From positions 62,001 through 126,000 of the forward strand of contig NZ_LMHU01000005.1 in assembly GCF_001428505.1 (NCBI RefSeq): a DNA stretch of 64,000 nt, in the 5' to 3' direction. Each line of letters begins with the position of its first letter. Within the stretch, counting starts at the first letter, position 1. Positions 45,555 through 53,464 of this stretch are shown piece by piece. The notes beneath the pieces are model-generated. The model had not been told where the DNA came from. It did no database searches and was given only the letters and a program-made list of their open reading frames with translations. The position numbers and the translations under genes are program-made. The stretch comes from Terrabacter sp. Root181. GTDB lineage: Bacteria > Actinomycetota > Actinomycetes > Actinomycetales > Dermatophilaceae.

Positions 45555-46266
45555 GGCGGGCCTCGAGGCCGTCGGCAGTTTGTCGCCGGCTGCGGTCGTG
45601 CTCGACATCCACCTGCCCGGAATGACGGGATGGGACGTGCTGGAGACCCTGAAGGCGGACCCCTCCACGGCGTCCGTACCCGTCGTGGTCGTCAGTGTCG
45701 AACCCGAGCGTGGCCGCGGATTCGCCCTGGGCGCAACGGAGTACCTCGTCAAGCCGGTCGCCGGGGAGCACCTGCTCGCAGCCGTGAGCCGGGCACTGCA
45801 ACACACGCGGGCACCCGTCCCCGGGGGGACCCTTCCCGAAGGTCGTAGCGTCGTCGTCGTCGACGACGACCCGCTCGCACTCAAGCTCGTGCGAAGCACG
45901 CTGGAGCCGCTCGGCTGGACGGTGCACACGTGCTCCCGCGGCCTCGACGCCGCGGACCTGGTCCGCGCGGTGAACCCGTCGGTCGTCATCATGGACCTGC
46001 TCATGCCGGAGGTGGACGGGTTCGCGGTCATCGACGAGCTGCGGGCCGGCGACACAGACAGCGGTCCACCCATCGTCGTCCTCACAGCGAAGTCGCTGAC
46101 GTCAGAGGACCTGGGCCGCCTCGAGGGCCGGATCGCCTTCGTCGCGGAGAAGGCAGGGCTCGACCTGGCGAGCCTGGCACGGCGGCTGGCCCAGGTCGCC
46201 GCTGCCGGCGAGGCCGAGACCGCGAGCGGGACCAGCCACGAGACCGGCGACGGAGGGGCGCCATGA
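45334..46266 (+). CDS. Tandem receiver domains (C-terminal part of the broken hybrid kinase)
   Basis: The frame is open from 45286, but homologous sequence starts near GGAMWVRSVLGEGSTFGL, the end of the HATPase domain, at about 45325. Two receiver domains follow: TVVVIEDDPRSAELVALHL with phosphoacceptor in VVLDIHLPGMTG and lysine in EYLVKPVAG; and SVVVVDDDPLALKLV with VIMDLLMPEVDG and AEKAGL. It was once joined to the kinase. Whether it is made alone is doubtful: no ribosome site precedes ATG 45334. Its stop overlaps the next gene (ATGA). Confidence 0.75.
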   Translation: MWVRSVLGEGSTFGLRIPQAAVTAKARDEQWPADDLSSAGPTVVVIEDDPRSAELVALHLRAAGLNPVTVGTGEAGLEAVGSLSPAAVVLDIHLPGMTGWDVLETLKADPSTASVPVVVVSVEPERGRGFALGATEYLVKPVAGEHLLAAVSRALQHTRAPVPGGTLPEGRSVVVVDDDPLALKLVRSTLEPLGWTVHTCSRGLDAADLVRAVNPSVVIMDLLMPEVDGFAVIDELRAGDTDSGPPIVVLTAKSLTSEDLGRLEGRIAFVAEKAGLDLASLARRLAQVAAAGEAETASGTSHETGDGGAP

Positions 46267-46652
46267 GCGACCAGCCACTGGTCCTCCTCGTGGAGGACAA
46301 TCCTCACAACCTCAAGCTCGCCCGAGACGTCCTCGAGTTCGCCGGCTTCACGGTGGCCATCGCCGACTGCGGTGAGGAGGGCGTGGCCCTCGCCGCCTCC
46401 ACGCTCCCTGACCTCATCCTCATGGACATCCAGCTGCCCGGGATCGACGGGTATGCCGCGCTGGAGCAGATCCGGGGTAACCGCGCCACGACCCACATCC
46501 CCGTCATCGCCCTGACGGCCTTCGCGATGGACGGCGACCGCGATCGGGTGCTGTCGTTCGGATTCGACGGGTACATGGAGAAGCCGATCAGCGTGCGCGA
46601 CTTCCCGACCGAGGTGCGCCGTCATCTCCACGAGGCTGAGCGGCGGCCCTGA
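46263..46652 (+). CDS. Single-domain response regulator (CheY/DivK-like)
   Basis: 129 residues from ATG 46263, overlapping the preceding stop. VLLVEDNPHNLKLARDVLEF, phosphoacceptor D55 in LILMDIQLPGIDG, T85 and K107 in YMEKPI. There is no output domain, so it probably relays phosphate or acts by protein contact. It was probably the last step of the phosphorelay that begins with the broken hybrid kinase. Confidence 0.92.
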   Translation: MSDQPLVLLVEDNPHNLKLARDVLEFAGFTVAIADCGEEGVALAASTLPDLILMDIQLPGIDGYAALEQIRGNRATTHIPVIALTAFAMDGDRDRVLSFGFDGYMEKPISVRDFPTEVRRHLHEAERRP

Positions 46653-46683
46653 TCCCGGCCGCAGGCTCCTGGGCCCGACCGCC

Positions 46684-47370
46684 TCAGGAGCCCGCGAGGC
46701 TGGCGGCGACGGCGAGCTCGTCGACGAGGTCGTTCATCTCGTGACCGGAGTGTCCCTTCACCCACTGGAAGGCGACGTCCTCGCGCTGCCTGACCGCGTG
46801 GACGAGTGGCTCCCACAGGTCACGGTTGGCGACCGGCTTCTTCTGCGAGTTGGTCCAGCCGCGCTCCAGCCACCCGGCCCACCACTGGTCGCGGAAGCAG
46901 TTGACGACATACGTCGAGTCACTCACCACGACCAGCGGGCCCGTGAGGGCAGTGACGGCTTCGAGGGCGGCACGGACCTCCATGCGCTGGTTCGTGCTCG
47001 GTCTCTCGGACCCTGACGCGAAACGCTCCCGGTCGATCGCCCACGCCCAGCCACCGGGTCCGGGGTTCCCTGAGCAGGCGCCGTCCGTGTAGACGAAGGT
47101 CGCCCCGTCCGGGATTGTCATGGGCGCCTTGGGAGTTCGAGGCTTGCCGGCCTTGCCGCGGGTGGGTGCCGCCGACGTCCGCGTCGGCGTCAAGCCAGGG
47201 AGGGCCAGCTCCGTGCCGCAGTCCGCGTGCGCCCACGCGGTGGCGTCACGGCCGGCGCTGACGATCTCATCCCCTGGTCCGATGGGCGCCTGGCAGAGGG
47301 CACAGCGCCCCGGGTACTTGGCCAGCACGGCTCTCCTCGTGGCTCGGTCGACGTGAGGCGCGGACGGCAT
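46684..47370 (-). CDS. rnhA: Ribonuclease HI with N-terminal zinc-finger-like extension
   Basis: 228 residues. The RNase HI domain (about 88-225) cleaves RNA in RNA/DNA hybrids; its acids are D96 (YTDGACSGNPG), E131 (NQRMEV), D151 (SDSTYV) and D217 (NDLVDELA), with H207 in the KGHSGH loop. Residues 15-55 hold C23, C26, H48 and C51, a probable zinc site, followed by a basic Ser/Thr/Lys-rich linker. That is not the classic hybrid-binding domain of longer RNases H1. Confidence 0.93.
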   Translation of the reverse strand: MPSAPHVDRATRRAVLAKYPGRCALCQAPIGPGDEIVSAGRDATAWAHADCGTELALPGLTPTRTSAAPTRGKAGKPRTPKAPMTIPDGATFVYTDGACSGNPGPGGWAWAIDRERFASGSERPSTNQRMEVRAALEAVTALTGPLVVVSDSTYVVNCFRDQWWAGWLERGWTNSQKKPVANRDLWEPLVHAVRQREDVAFQWVKGHSGHEMNDLVDELAVAASLAGS

Positions 47371-47530
47371 GCACCGGCGCCACCGATCTTCAGTTGCGAG
47401 CCTACTGACGCTGGCAGACGGCGACGCACCGCCGTCGTCCCGAGGTCCTCGCGGGGGCGGCAGGACGAATGGGCGCCGTGCGACGATGAGCCATGGCGAG
47501 TGCGTCCAGCCCGTCGGGGCGATCCCCCAG

Positions 47531-47731
47531 ATGACGTACGTCTGGGGCGGGGTCGGCGTGATGCTCGTGCTCGGCCTCGGGCTGATCGTGTGGGGTTCGA
47601 TGTCGGGGCCGGGACGGTCGGGCGGCGACGTGTCGGCGCGGCGGTCCCGGCAGATGCAGGTCGGCGCGGTGCTGGTCGCGGTCTCGCTGGGCGCGTTGGT
47701 GATCGCCTACCTCACGGCGGACTGGCCCTAG
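47531..47731 (+). CDS. Small two-helix membrane protein
   Basis: 66 residues from ATG 47531; ATG 47486 is another in-frame option and no clear ribosome site decides. Helices YVWGGVGVMLVLGLGLIVWG and VGAVLVAVSLGALVIAYL are joined by a Gly/Ser/Arg loop. The function is unknown. Confidence 0.55.
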   Translation: MTYVWGGVGVMLVLGLGLIVWGSMSGPGRSGGDVSARRSRQMQVGAVLVAVSLGALVIAYLTADWP

Positions 47732-47870
47732 GTCGCGAGCCCCGCCGGAGTCGGTGCCCTCAGGGATGACCCGCCCGGAAGAAAGTCGTCCGTGCTGCAT
47801 CCGGACGCATCCCTCGCGCGGAAGTGATGTTGATGGGTGACTCGCACCCACCAACAGAAAGGGATGTCTC

Positions 47871-48086
47871 ATGAAGCGCATTCTCGCCACGGGGTCCATC
47901 GCCGTTCTCGCCATGGTCGGCTTCGCCGGCAGCGCCAACGCAGCACCGTCCGACTCGGCGTGCTTCGGCCAGGTGCACAAGGTCGTGAACAGCGGCGGGG
48001 TCCCCGGCGTGGACAACGTGGGGCAGCTCGTTCGGGCCGTCGGCGGGGGCCAGGCCAAGAACGCAGTCGCGGAGTCTCTCTGCTGA
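47871..48086 (+). CDS. Small secreted protein
   Basis: 71 residues, ATG after AGAAAGGGATG. Signal peptide with cleavage near AGSANA-A (about residue 25), leaving a mature peptide of about 46 residues with two cysteines (SACFGQVHKVVNSGGVPG and a C-terminal ESLC), which could form a disulfide. No family recognised. A strong terminator follows, so it is probably a single-gene transcript, often a sign of high expression. Confidence 0.75.
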   Translation: MKRILATGSIAVLAMVGFAGSANAAPSDSACFGQVHKVVNSGGVPGVDNVGQLVRAVGGGQAKNAVAESLC

Positions 48087-48108
48087 GGCCGGCTCCTCAC
48101 CACGTGAA

Positions 48109-48160
48109 GCGAAGCGGCGGCTCGGCTCCTGACCCCCTCGGACCCGAGCCGCCGCTTCGC
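48109..48160. terminator. Strong 17-bp hairpin after the small secreted protein gene
   Basis: GCGAAGCGGCGGCTCGG pairs perfectly with CCGAGCCGCCGCTTCGC around an 18-base loop, between the secreted-peptide gene and the converging hydrolase-fold gene. Confidence 0.8.
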
Positions 48161-48184
48161 GTGCCCTGATCGGGCGGCCTGCGA

Positions 48185-49033
48185 TCACGCGAGCCGGTCC
48201 CAGAATCGGCGGATGTGGGAGGCCAGCGCCTCAGGCTGCTCGAGCGGAACCAAGGTGCGGGCCCGCTCAACCGTCACCGCCGTGGCGCAGGGTGCCACGG
48301 CTGCAGAACCCTTCGCATCCTGCGGGCTCCAGTCGCCGCGGTCGTCGGACGCCACGAAGAGGCTCGGGACCGTGAGGTCTGCGAGCTCAGCAGTGACATC
48401 GACCCGGTTGAGGATGAAGGACCGGACGGCGAGGGCCATGCTGCGGCGGGTGGGCCGCGCCAAGGACTCCTCCACCATCCGACGCAGGGGTGCGCGGCCT
48501 CGGGAGGCGTCGGTGAGCATGGCCGTGAGGATCGCTGTGCGCACCGGCCCCACGGGACCCGCTGTCCGAAGGATCGGGAGCAGGAGCGTGATCTGCCGAC
48601 GCAGTGGGGCGTCGACCGGTTGGGCCGGTGAGCTGACGGCCACGAGACTGCGGAGCAACGCGGGTCGCGCGGCGAGCTTGAACCCGACGTGCCCGCCGAA
48701 GGCGTTGCCGACCCAGTCGACCGGGCCGTCGACGCCGAGCCCGGCGAGCAGGTCGGTGGCCGCGTCTGCGGCACCGCCGATGTCGCTGGCTTCACGCAGG
48801 GGCTCGCTGAGGCCCAGTCCGGGCGGGTCGACGAGCGCGTACCGGCGGCCCTGAGGCAGTAGCGGCAGCACCGGGTCCCAGGTGTGGCTGTCGACGAACA
48901 TCGACGACCACAGGACGGTCGTGAGGCCGTCACCGACGAGACGGACGTGAAGCCGGCCGAGCCGGGTGGGCACGAGGGCGGTGCTCTCGGCGAGCGTTTG
49001 GTCCCTGCCGGAGGCGGAGGTGTGGTGGTCCAT
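48185..49033 (-). CDS. Alpha/beta-hydrolase-fold protein without a visible catalytic triad
   Basis: 282 residues, ATG after GAGGAG. The fold is clear (VLWSSMFVDSHTWDPVLPLLP, YALVDPPGLGLSEP, VGNAFGGHVGFKLA, VPSLFVASDDRGDW, LVPLEQPEALASHIRRFW). At the nucleophile elbow (GxSxG) it has GNAFGG, with A111 for Ser, and T260 stands where the histidine before VPLEQP is expected. So it is probably not a classic hydrolase; ligand binding or a cofactor-free reaction are alternatives. It is divergent from a TetR gene. Confidence 0.85.
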   Translation of the reverse strand: MDHHTSASGRDQTLAESTALVPTRLGRLHVRLVGDGLTTVLWSSMFVDSHTWDPVLPLLPQGRRYALVDPPGLGLSEPLREASDIGGAADAATDLLAGLGVDGPVDWVGNAFGGHVGFKLAARPALLRSLVAVSSPAQPVDAPLRRQITLLLPILRTAGPVGPVRTAILTAMLTDASRGRAPLRRMVEESLARPTRRSMALAVRSFILNRVDVTAELADLTVPSLFVASDDRGDWSPQDAKGSAAVAPCATAVTVERARTLVPLEQPEALASHIRRFWDRLA

Positions 49034-49062
49034 CGAGTGCTCCTCGGATGAGTTGATCTTAG

Positions 49063-49097
49063 TGAGACTGACATGAATATATTGAGGTTAGCATTGA
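49063..49097. promoter_or_regulatory. AT-rich divergent promoter with direct repeats (candidate TetR site)
   Basis: The 68-bp spacer is strikingly AT-rich. TGAGACTGACATGAA (49063-49077) and TGAGGTTAGCATTGA (49083-49097) are similar direct repeats 20 bp apart, two helical turns, flanking AATATATT, which could hold -10 elements. The TetR protein encoded to the right is the likely binder. Confidence 0.5.
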
Positions 49098-49101
49098 TCG
49101 C

Positions 49102-49707
49102 ATGAAAGATGGGGCGGCACGGGCCTACCGGATGACGGCCCGTGCAGAAGCGGCCGAGCGGACCGGCCAGCGGATCATCGACACGATGCTCGGCCTCTAC
49201 GCCGACGTCCCGTACGACCGCATCCGGCTCGAGGACGTCGCCGCGAAGGCCGACGTCACGGTGCAGACGGTGATCCGGCGCTTCGGCACGAAGCACGGTC
49301 TCCTGGCCGCCACGGTCGAGCGCGAGCTCTCCCGGCTCGCCGCCGACCGCGAGGCCGCCGTGGGGGAGAGTCCCGAGGGCACGCTGCACTCGCTGGTCCG
49401 CTACTACGAGGACCACGGCGCGCTGATCCTCAAGCTCTACGCCGAGGCGGGCCAGGCGCCCGGTGTGCCGGAGCTCGCCGCCCGCAGCCGCAGCTACCAC
49501 GTGAGCTGGTGTCGAGAGGCCTTCGCCGAGCGCCTCGACGGCATTGACGACACAGCGACTCGAAGGCGCCGGCTGGCCCAGGTCGTCGCCGTCTGCGACG
49601 CCACCACGTGGCGGATCCTCCGGTTCGACGGCGGGCTCTCCGCCCGGCAGACCGAGGAGGCGCTCCGCGAGATGCTGCTCCCCCTTCTCCCACCAGTCGG
49701 GGCGTGA
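49102..49707 (+). CDS. TetR-family transcriptional regulator
   Basis: 201 residues. The N-terminal helix-turn-helix reads IIDTMLGLYADVPYDRIRLEDVAAKADVTVQTVIRRFGTKHGLLAATVE (about residues 22-70). The helical C-terminus is the ligand domain. It is divergent from the hydrolase-fold gene with 68 bases between the starts, so it probably controls that gene and itself. The start ATG is only a few bases beyond the second repeat of the spacer. Confidence 0.92.
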   Translation: MKDGAARAYRMTARAEAAERTGQRIIDTMLGLYADVPYDRIRLEDVAAKADVTVQTVIRRFGTKHGLLAATVERELSRLAADREAAVGESPEGTLHSLVRYYEDHGALILKLYAEAGQAPGVPELAARSRSYHVSWCREAFAERLDGIDDTATRRRRLAQVVAVCDATTWRILRFDGGLSARQTEEALREMLLPLLPPVGA

Positions 49708-49740
49708 CCGGCGAACGCGCAGTCGCCGGCGAGTTGTGCT

Positions 49741-49793
49741 CGGCGCTCGCCGGGCTGACGCGCTTCGACGAGCTGGACCTGGTGGCCAAGCCG
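49741..49793 (+). repeat. 53-bp copy of an internal epimerase-gene segment
   Basis: It matches 50772-50824 with about five mismatches in 53 bases and encodes, in the frame of the regulator that follows, ALAGLTRFDELDLVAKPA, versus ALAGLARFDELDLPAKPA inside the epimerase. It lies between the TetR stop and the regulator start and looks like a leftover of a duplicated epimerase gene. Confidence 0.75.
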
Positions 49794-49820
49794 GCACGGG
49801 TCGTGCGCGAGGATGGGACG

Positions 49821-50510
49821 GTGACCTCGGCCGCGGATCGCATCCGCGTTCTCATCGTTGACGACCACGGCCTCTACCGCCGGGGGCTGCAGACCGTGCT
49901 CGCCGTCGAGGACGACATCGAGGTCGTGGCGCAGGCCGCCGACGGGGTCGAGGCGGTGCACCAGGCCGAGGAGTTCCTGCCCGACGTCATCGTCATGGAC
50001 GTCGGTATGCCGAAACGCGGAGGGATCGAGGCGTGCCGGATCATCAAGCAGCGCGTCCCCTCGGTGCTGATCCTGATGCTCACCGGCTCCGATGATGACG
50101 CCGACCTCTTCGAGGCGATTCGGGCCGGCGCGGACGGCTACCTCCTGAAAAGCGTGATCGAGGACATCGGGGCCGGCATTCGGGGCGTGGCCAACGGGGA
50201 GTCCCAGCTCTCACCCGCAATGGCCACCAAGCTGCTCCTCGAGTTCAAGCAGATCAGCACGGCCCCACCGGCCCAGCCATCTTCACCTGAGCCCGAGATG
50301 CGGCCGAGCCTGACGCCCCGGGAGGTCGACGTCCTCCAGCGCGTCGCGCAGGGGCGGCTCAACCGCGAGATCGCCGTCGATCTGGGCATCTCGGAGTTCA
50401 CCGTCTGCAGCCACATCCGCAACATCCTCGACAAGCTGCAGATGCACTCGCGGATGGAGGCGGCCATGTATGCCGTGCGCCAGCGGCTCATCGAGCCCGG
50501 CGCCGACTGA
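49821..50510 (+). CDS. Orphan LuxR-family response regulator
   Basis: 229 residues from GTG 49821, with GAGGATGGG upstream; the frame is open to 49608 but that part includes the epimerase-like repeat and is not regulator-like. Receiver: RVLIVDDHGLYRRGL, D60 in VIVMDVGMPKRGG, LMLTGSD and the lysine in YLLKSV. LuxR helix-turn-helix: LTPREVDVLQRVAQGRLNREIA with SEFTVCSHIRNILDKLQ. No kinase gene adjoins it. Confidence 0.92.
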   Translation: MTSAADRIRVLIVDDHGLYRRGLQTVLAVEDDIEVVAQAADGVEAVHQAEEFLPDVIVMDVGMPKRGGIEACRIIKQRVPSVLILMLTGSDDDADLFEAIRAGADGYLLKSVIEDIGAGIRGVANGESQLSPAMATKLLLEFKQISTAPPAQPSSPEPEMRPSLTPREVDVLQRVAQGRLNREIAVDLGISEFTVCSHIRNILDKLQMHSRMEAAMYAVRQRLIEPGAD

Positions 50511-50608
50511 CCAGCTGCTCCCGACCGCTCCCCAGCTGTCCTGCAGCCCGGATGGCCAGCGTCCGTGCGCTCTCGAGGTGTCCGGGGGATCGGTGGTTGG
50601 ATCGAGGC

Positions 50609-51508
50609 ATGCGCATCTTCTTCACGGGCGGCAGCGGCAAGGCCGGCAAGCACGTCGCGACGTTCCTCGCCGAGCTGGGTCACCAGGTCACGAACGCCGA
50701 CCTCGTCCCGCTGCGGCATCCGGGCGTCGCGGATCTGAAGGTCGACCTGACGGACGCGGGCGAGACGTACTCGGCGCTCGCGGGTCTGGCGCGCTTCGAC
50801 GAGCTGGACCTGCCGGCCAAGCCGGCCTACGACGCCGTCGTGCACTTCGCCGCCGTCCCGGCGATCCTGCTCATGTCGGAGGCGAAGACGTACGCGACGA
50901 ACGTGCTCAGCACATACAACGTGCTCGAGGCCGCGACCCGGCTCGGCGTGCGCAAGGTGATCTTCGCGTCGTCGGAGACGACGTACGGCGTGTGCTTCGC
51001 CCAGGGCGAGCGGCGGCCGCTCTACGTGCCGGTCGACGAGGAGCACCCGACGGTGCCGGAGGACTCCTACGCGATGTCCAAGGTGGCCAACGAGGTGACG
51101 GCGCGCTCGTTCCAGGCCCGCACCGGCTTCGACATCTACGGCCTGCGCATCAACAACGTCATCGAGCCGCACGAGTACGCCGAGATGTTCCCGCCGTTCC
51201 TGCAGGACCCGGCGCTCCGGCGGCGCAACATCTTCGCCTACATCGACACCCGCGACCTCGGCCAGATGGTGGAGCGCTGCCTCGAGACCGACGGGCTGGG
51301 CTACGAGGTCTTCAACGTCGCCAACGCCGACATGTCCGTCGCCGCCACGACCGACGAGGTGCGTGAGCGCTTCTACGACGGGGTGGAGCTGCGGCGGCCG
51401 ATGGGGCGCAACGAGACCTTCTACTCCATCGACAAGGCCCGCGACCTGGTCGGCTACTCGCCGCAGCACTCGTGGCGCGACGTCCTGACGGACCCGCACG
51501 CGTCGTGA
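50609..51508 (+). CDS. NAD-dependent epimerase/dehydratase-family protein
   Basis: 299 residues from ATG 50609. Rossmann loop IFFTGGSGKAGKHVA (GxxGxxG), AVVHFAAVP, catalytic pair in SSETTYG and EDSYAMSKVANE (YxxxK), and RINNVIEPHEY. It acts on nucleotide sugars or related substrates. Its stop overlaps the alcohol dehydrogenase start (GTGA), beginning a three-gene operon. Residues 55-71 include the segment duplicated at 49741. Confidence 0.92.
   Translation: MRIFFTGGSGKAGKHVATFLAELGHQVTNADLVPLRHPGVADLKVDLTDAGETYSALAGLARFDELDLPAKPAYDAVVHFAAVPAILLMSEAKTYATNVLSTYNVLEAATRLGVRKVIFASSETTYGVCFAQGERRPLYVPVDEEHPTVPEDSYAMSKVANEVTARSFQARTGFDIYGLRINNVIEPHEYAEMFPPFLQDPALRRRNIFAYIDTRDLGQMVERCLETDGLGYEVFNVANADMSVAATTDEVRERFYDGVELRRPMGRNETFYSIDKARDLVGYSPQHSWRDVLTDPHAS
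50772..50824 (+). repeat. Epimerase segment duplicated upstream at 49741
   Basis: The in-gene copy of the 53-bp direct repeat; the two copies are 1031 bases apart in the same orientation, so recombination between them would remove the orphan regulator gene. Confidence 0.75.
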
Positions 51509-52563
51509 AGGCTGTCGTCTACGACGACTACGGGCGTATGCCGGAGCTGCGGGACGTGCCCGAGCCGTCGTGTCCGGCTCGCGGGGTCGTCGTCGCTGTG
51601 AAGGCGACGGGCGTATGCCGTTCGGACTGGCACGCGTGGAAGGGGCACGACCCCGTGTCGTTGCCGCACATCCCCGGCCACGAGCTGGCCGGTGTCGTGG
51701 CTTCGGTGGGGTCTGGCGTGCGCGACTGGGTCGTCGGCGACCGGGTGACGGTGCCGTTCGTGTGCGGGTGTGGCCGGTGCTCCTGGTGCCTGACGGGTGA
51801 GGCGCAGGTGTGTCCGGACCAGACGCAGCCCGGCTTCACGGGGCCGGGGTCGTTCGCCGAGCTCGTGGCGATCCACGGCGCGGACACGAACCTCGTGCGG
51901 CTGTCGGACTCGGTCGACTTCGTGACGGCGGCGTCGCTGGGGTGCCGGTTCGCGACGGCGTTCCGGGCTCTGACGACGCACGGCCGGCTTGGTGCCGGTG
52001 AGTGGCTGGCGGTGCATGGGTGCGGCGGGGTCGGGCTGTCGGCGGTGATGATCGGTGTGGCGCTCGGTGCGCAGGTGGTCGCCGTTGACGTGAATCCCGC
52101 TGCGCTGGAACGAGCTTCGTCGCTGGGTGCTTCGGTGGTCGTCGATGCTCGGACTGTTGAGGACGTGGCTGCCGCGATCCAGGAGGTCACGGATGGCGGC
52201 GCGCACGTCTCCATCGACGCGTTCGGCTCGCCCGAGCTGGCGGTGGCGTCGGTGCGCAGCTTGCGCCGCCGCGGCCGGCACGTCCAGGCAGGACTGCTGC
52301 TCGGGCCCAACTCGACCCCGCCGCTCCCGATGGACCTCGTCATCTCCCAAGAGCTGGAGATCTACGGCTCCCACGGCATGCCCGCCCGCGACTACCCGGC
52401 AATGCTCAGCCTGATCGAGGACGGCACCCTGCGCCCAGCCGACCTCGTCGGCCACGTCATCGGCCTCGACGGAGCCGGTGCGGCCCTGGCCTCCGTGGAT
52501 CGGGCGTCAGCCGCCGGGATGACGGTCGTGAGTCTTGACGACAGCCGCCCCGGGGAGGGGTAG
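51505..52563 (+). CDS. Zinc-dependent alcohol dehydrogenase
   Basis: 352 residues, GTG start in the previous stop codon. Catalytic-zinc motif GVCRSDWHAW and PGHELAGVVASVG; structural-zinc cysteines in CGCGRCSWCLTGEAQVC; coenzyme loop VHGCGGVGLSAVMIG and Asp in VVAVDVN, which favours NAD. It oxidises an alcohol or polyol, perhaps the product of the epimerase. The DUF72 gene follows within five bases. Confidence 0.94.
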   Translation: MKAVVYDDYGRMPELRDVPEPSCPARGVVVAVKATGVCRSDWHAWKGHDPVSLPHIPGHELAGVVASVGSGVRDWVVGDRVTVPFVCGCGRCSWCLTGEAQVCPDQTQPGFTGPGSFAELVAIHGADTNLVRLSDSVDFVTAASLGCRFATAFRALTTHGRLGAGEWLAVHGCGGVGLSAVMIGVALGAQVVAVDVNPAALERASSLGASVVVDARTVEDVAAAIQEVTDGGAHVSIDAFGSPELAVASVRSLRRRGRHVQAGLLLGPNSTPPLPMDLVISQELEIYGSHGMPARDYPAMLSLIEDGTLRPADLVGHVIGLDGAGAALASVDRASAAGMTVVSLDDSRPGEG

Positions 52564-52567
52564 GGCT

Positions 52568-53290
52568 GTGGACGTTCGGGTCGGCCTGTGCGGGTGGACG
52601 GTCTCGCAGGCGGCGTATGTGCGGCGCTTCCCCGTCGTCGAGGTCCAGAACACGTTCTACGACCCGCCCGCGGACGCCGTCCTGACGCGCTGGCGGACCC
52701 AGGTGCCGACCGACTTCGAGTTCACGATGAAGGCGTGGCAGATCGTCACCCATGAGTCCAACAGCCCGACCTACCGCCGGTTGAAACAGCCTCTGCCGGA
52801 CAGCGCCCATGGCCAGGTGGGAGGGTTTCGGACGACGCCTGAGGTCCTTGCGGGGTGGGAGCGGACTCTGGAGTGCGCCCGCGTCCTGCGGGCCAGCGCC
52901 GTGCTTCTCCAGTGCCCGAAAAGCTTCCGCCCGACGACCGAGAACGTCCAGCGGATGCGAAGCTTCGTGTCGCAGGTGGAGCGGCCGGACGGTCGGCTGC
53001 TGTGGGAGCCCCGCGGTGAGTGGCCCGCGCAGCTGCTCGAGGAGCTCTGTGCCGAGCTGGACCTCGTGCACGTCGTGGACCCCATGCAGACCGAGACGGT
53101 GACACCGGAGCAGACCTACTACCGCCTGCACGGCACCACGGGCTCGCGGCACGTCCACACGGACGACGAGCTCTGTCGGCTGCGAGACCTGGTCGACGGC
53201 CGCCCGACGCCGTACGTGATGTTCAACAACCTGCCCCGCACAGGCGACGCAGAGCGTTTCCTCTCCCTGCTCTCCGGCGAAGGACGGTGA
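52568..53290 (+). CDS. DUF72 protein (YecE-like TIM barrel)
   Basis: 240 residues from GTG 52568. RVGLCGWTVSQAAYVRRFPVVEVQNTFYDPP, FEFTMKAWQIVTHE, LLQCPKSFRP, LLWEPRGEW and YYRLHGTTG, YVMFNNLPRTGDAERF follow the DUF72 pattern. The function is unknown. It is third in the epimerase/alcohol dehydrogenase operon. Confidence 0.9.
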   Translation: MDVRVGLCGWTVSQAAYVRRFPVVEVQNTFYDPPADAVLTRWRTQVPTDFEFTMKAWQIVTHESNSPTYRRLKQPLPDSAHGQVGGFRTTPEVLAGWERTLECARVLRASAVLLQCPKSFRPTTENVQRMRSFVSQVERPDGRLLWEPRGEWPAQLLEELCAELDLVHVVDPMQTETVTPEQTYYRLHGTTGSRHVHTDDELCRLRDLVDGRPTPYVMFNNLPRTGDAERFLSLLSGEGR

Positions 53291-53316
53291 GCAGGCGGTG
53301 AAGGCGGATTCGCCGA

Positions 53317-53356
53317 TTCGCGGCGGAAGGACACTGCCGCTTCGCGGCGAAAGGAC
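53317..53356 (+). repeat. Two direct copies of a 16-bp unit
   Basis: TTCGCGGCGGAAGGAC and TTCGCGGCGAAAGGAC lie 24 bases apart just after the DUF72 gene. No function is evident. Confidence 0.5.
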
Positions 53357-53464
53357 GCAGGTGGCTCACACCGGCGCGGGGAGCGGGATCAGATCGTGGC
53401 GTCAGACAGTCTGGACCAGCGTGCCGGGCCAGAGGATGCTTGTTGCGGGAGCAAGGAGGCCGTC

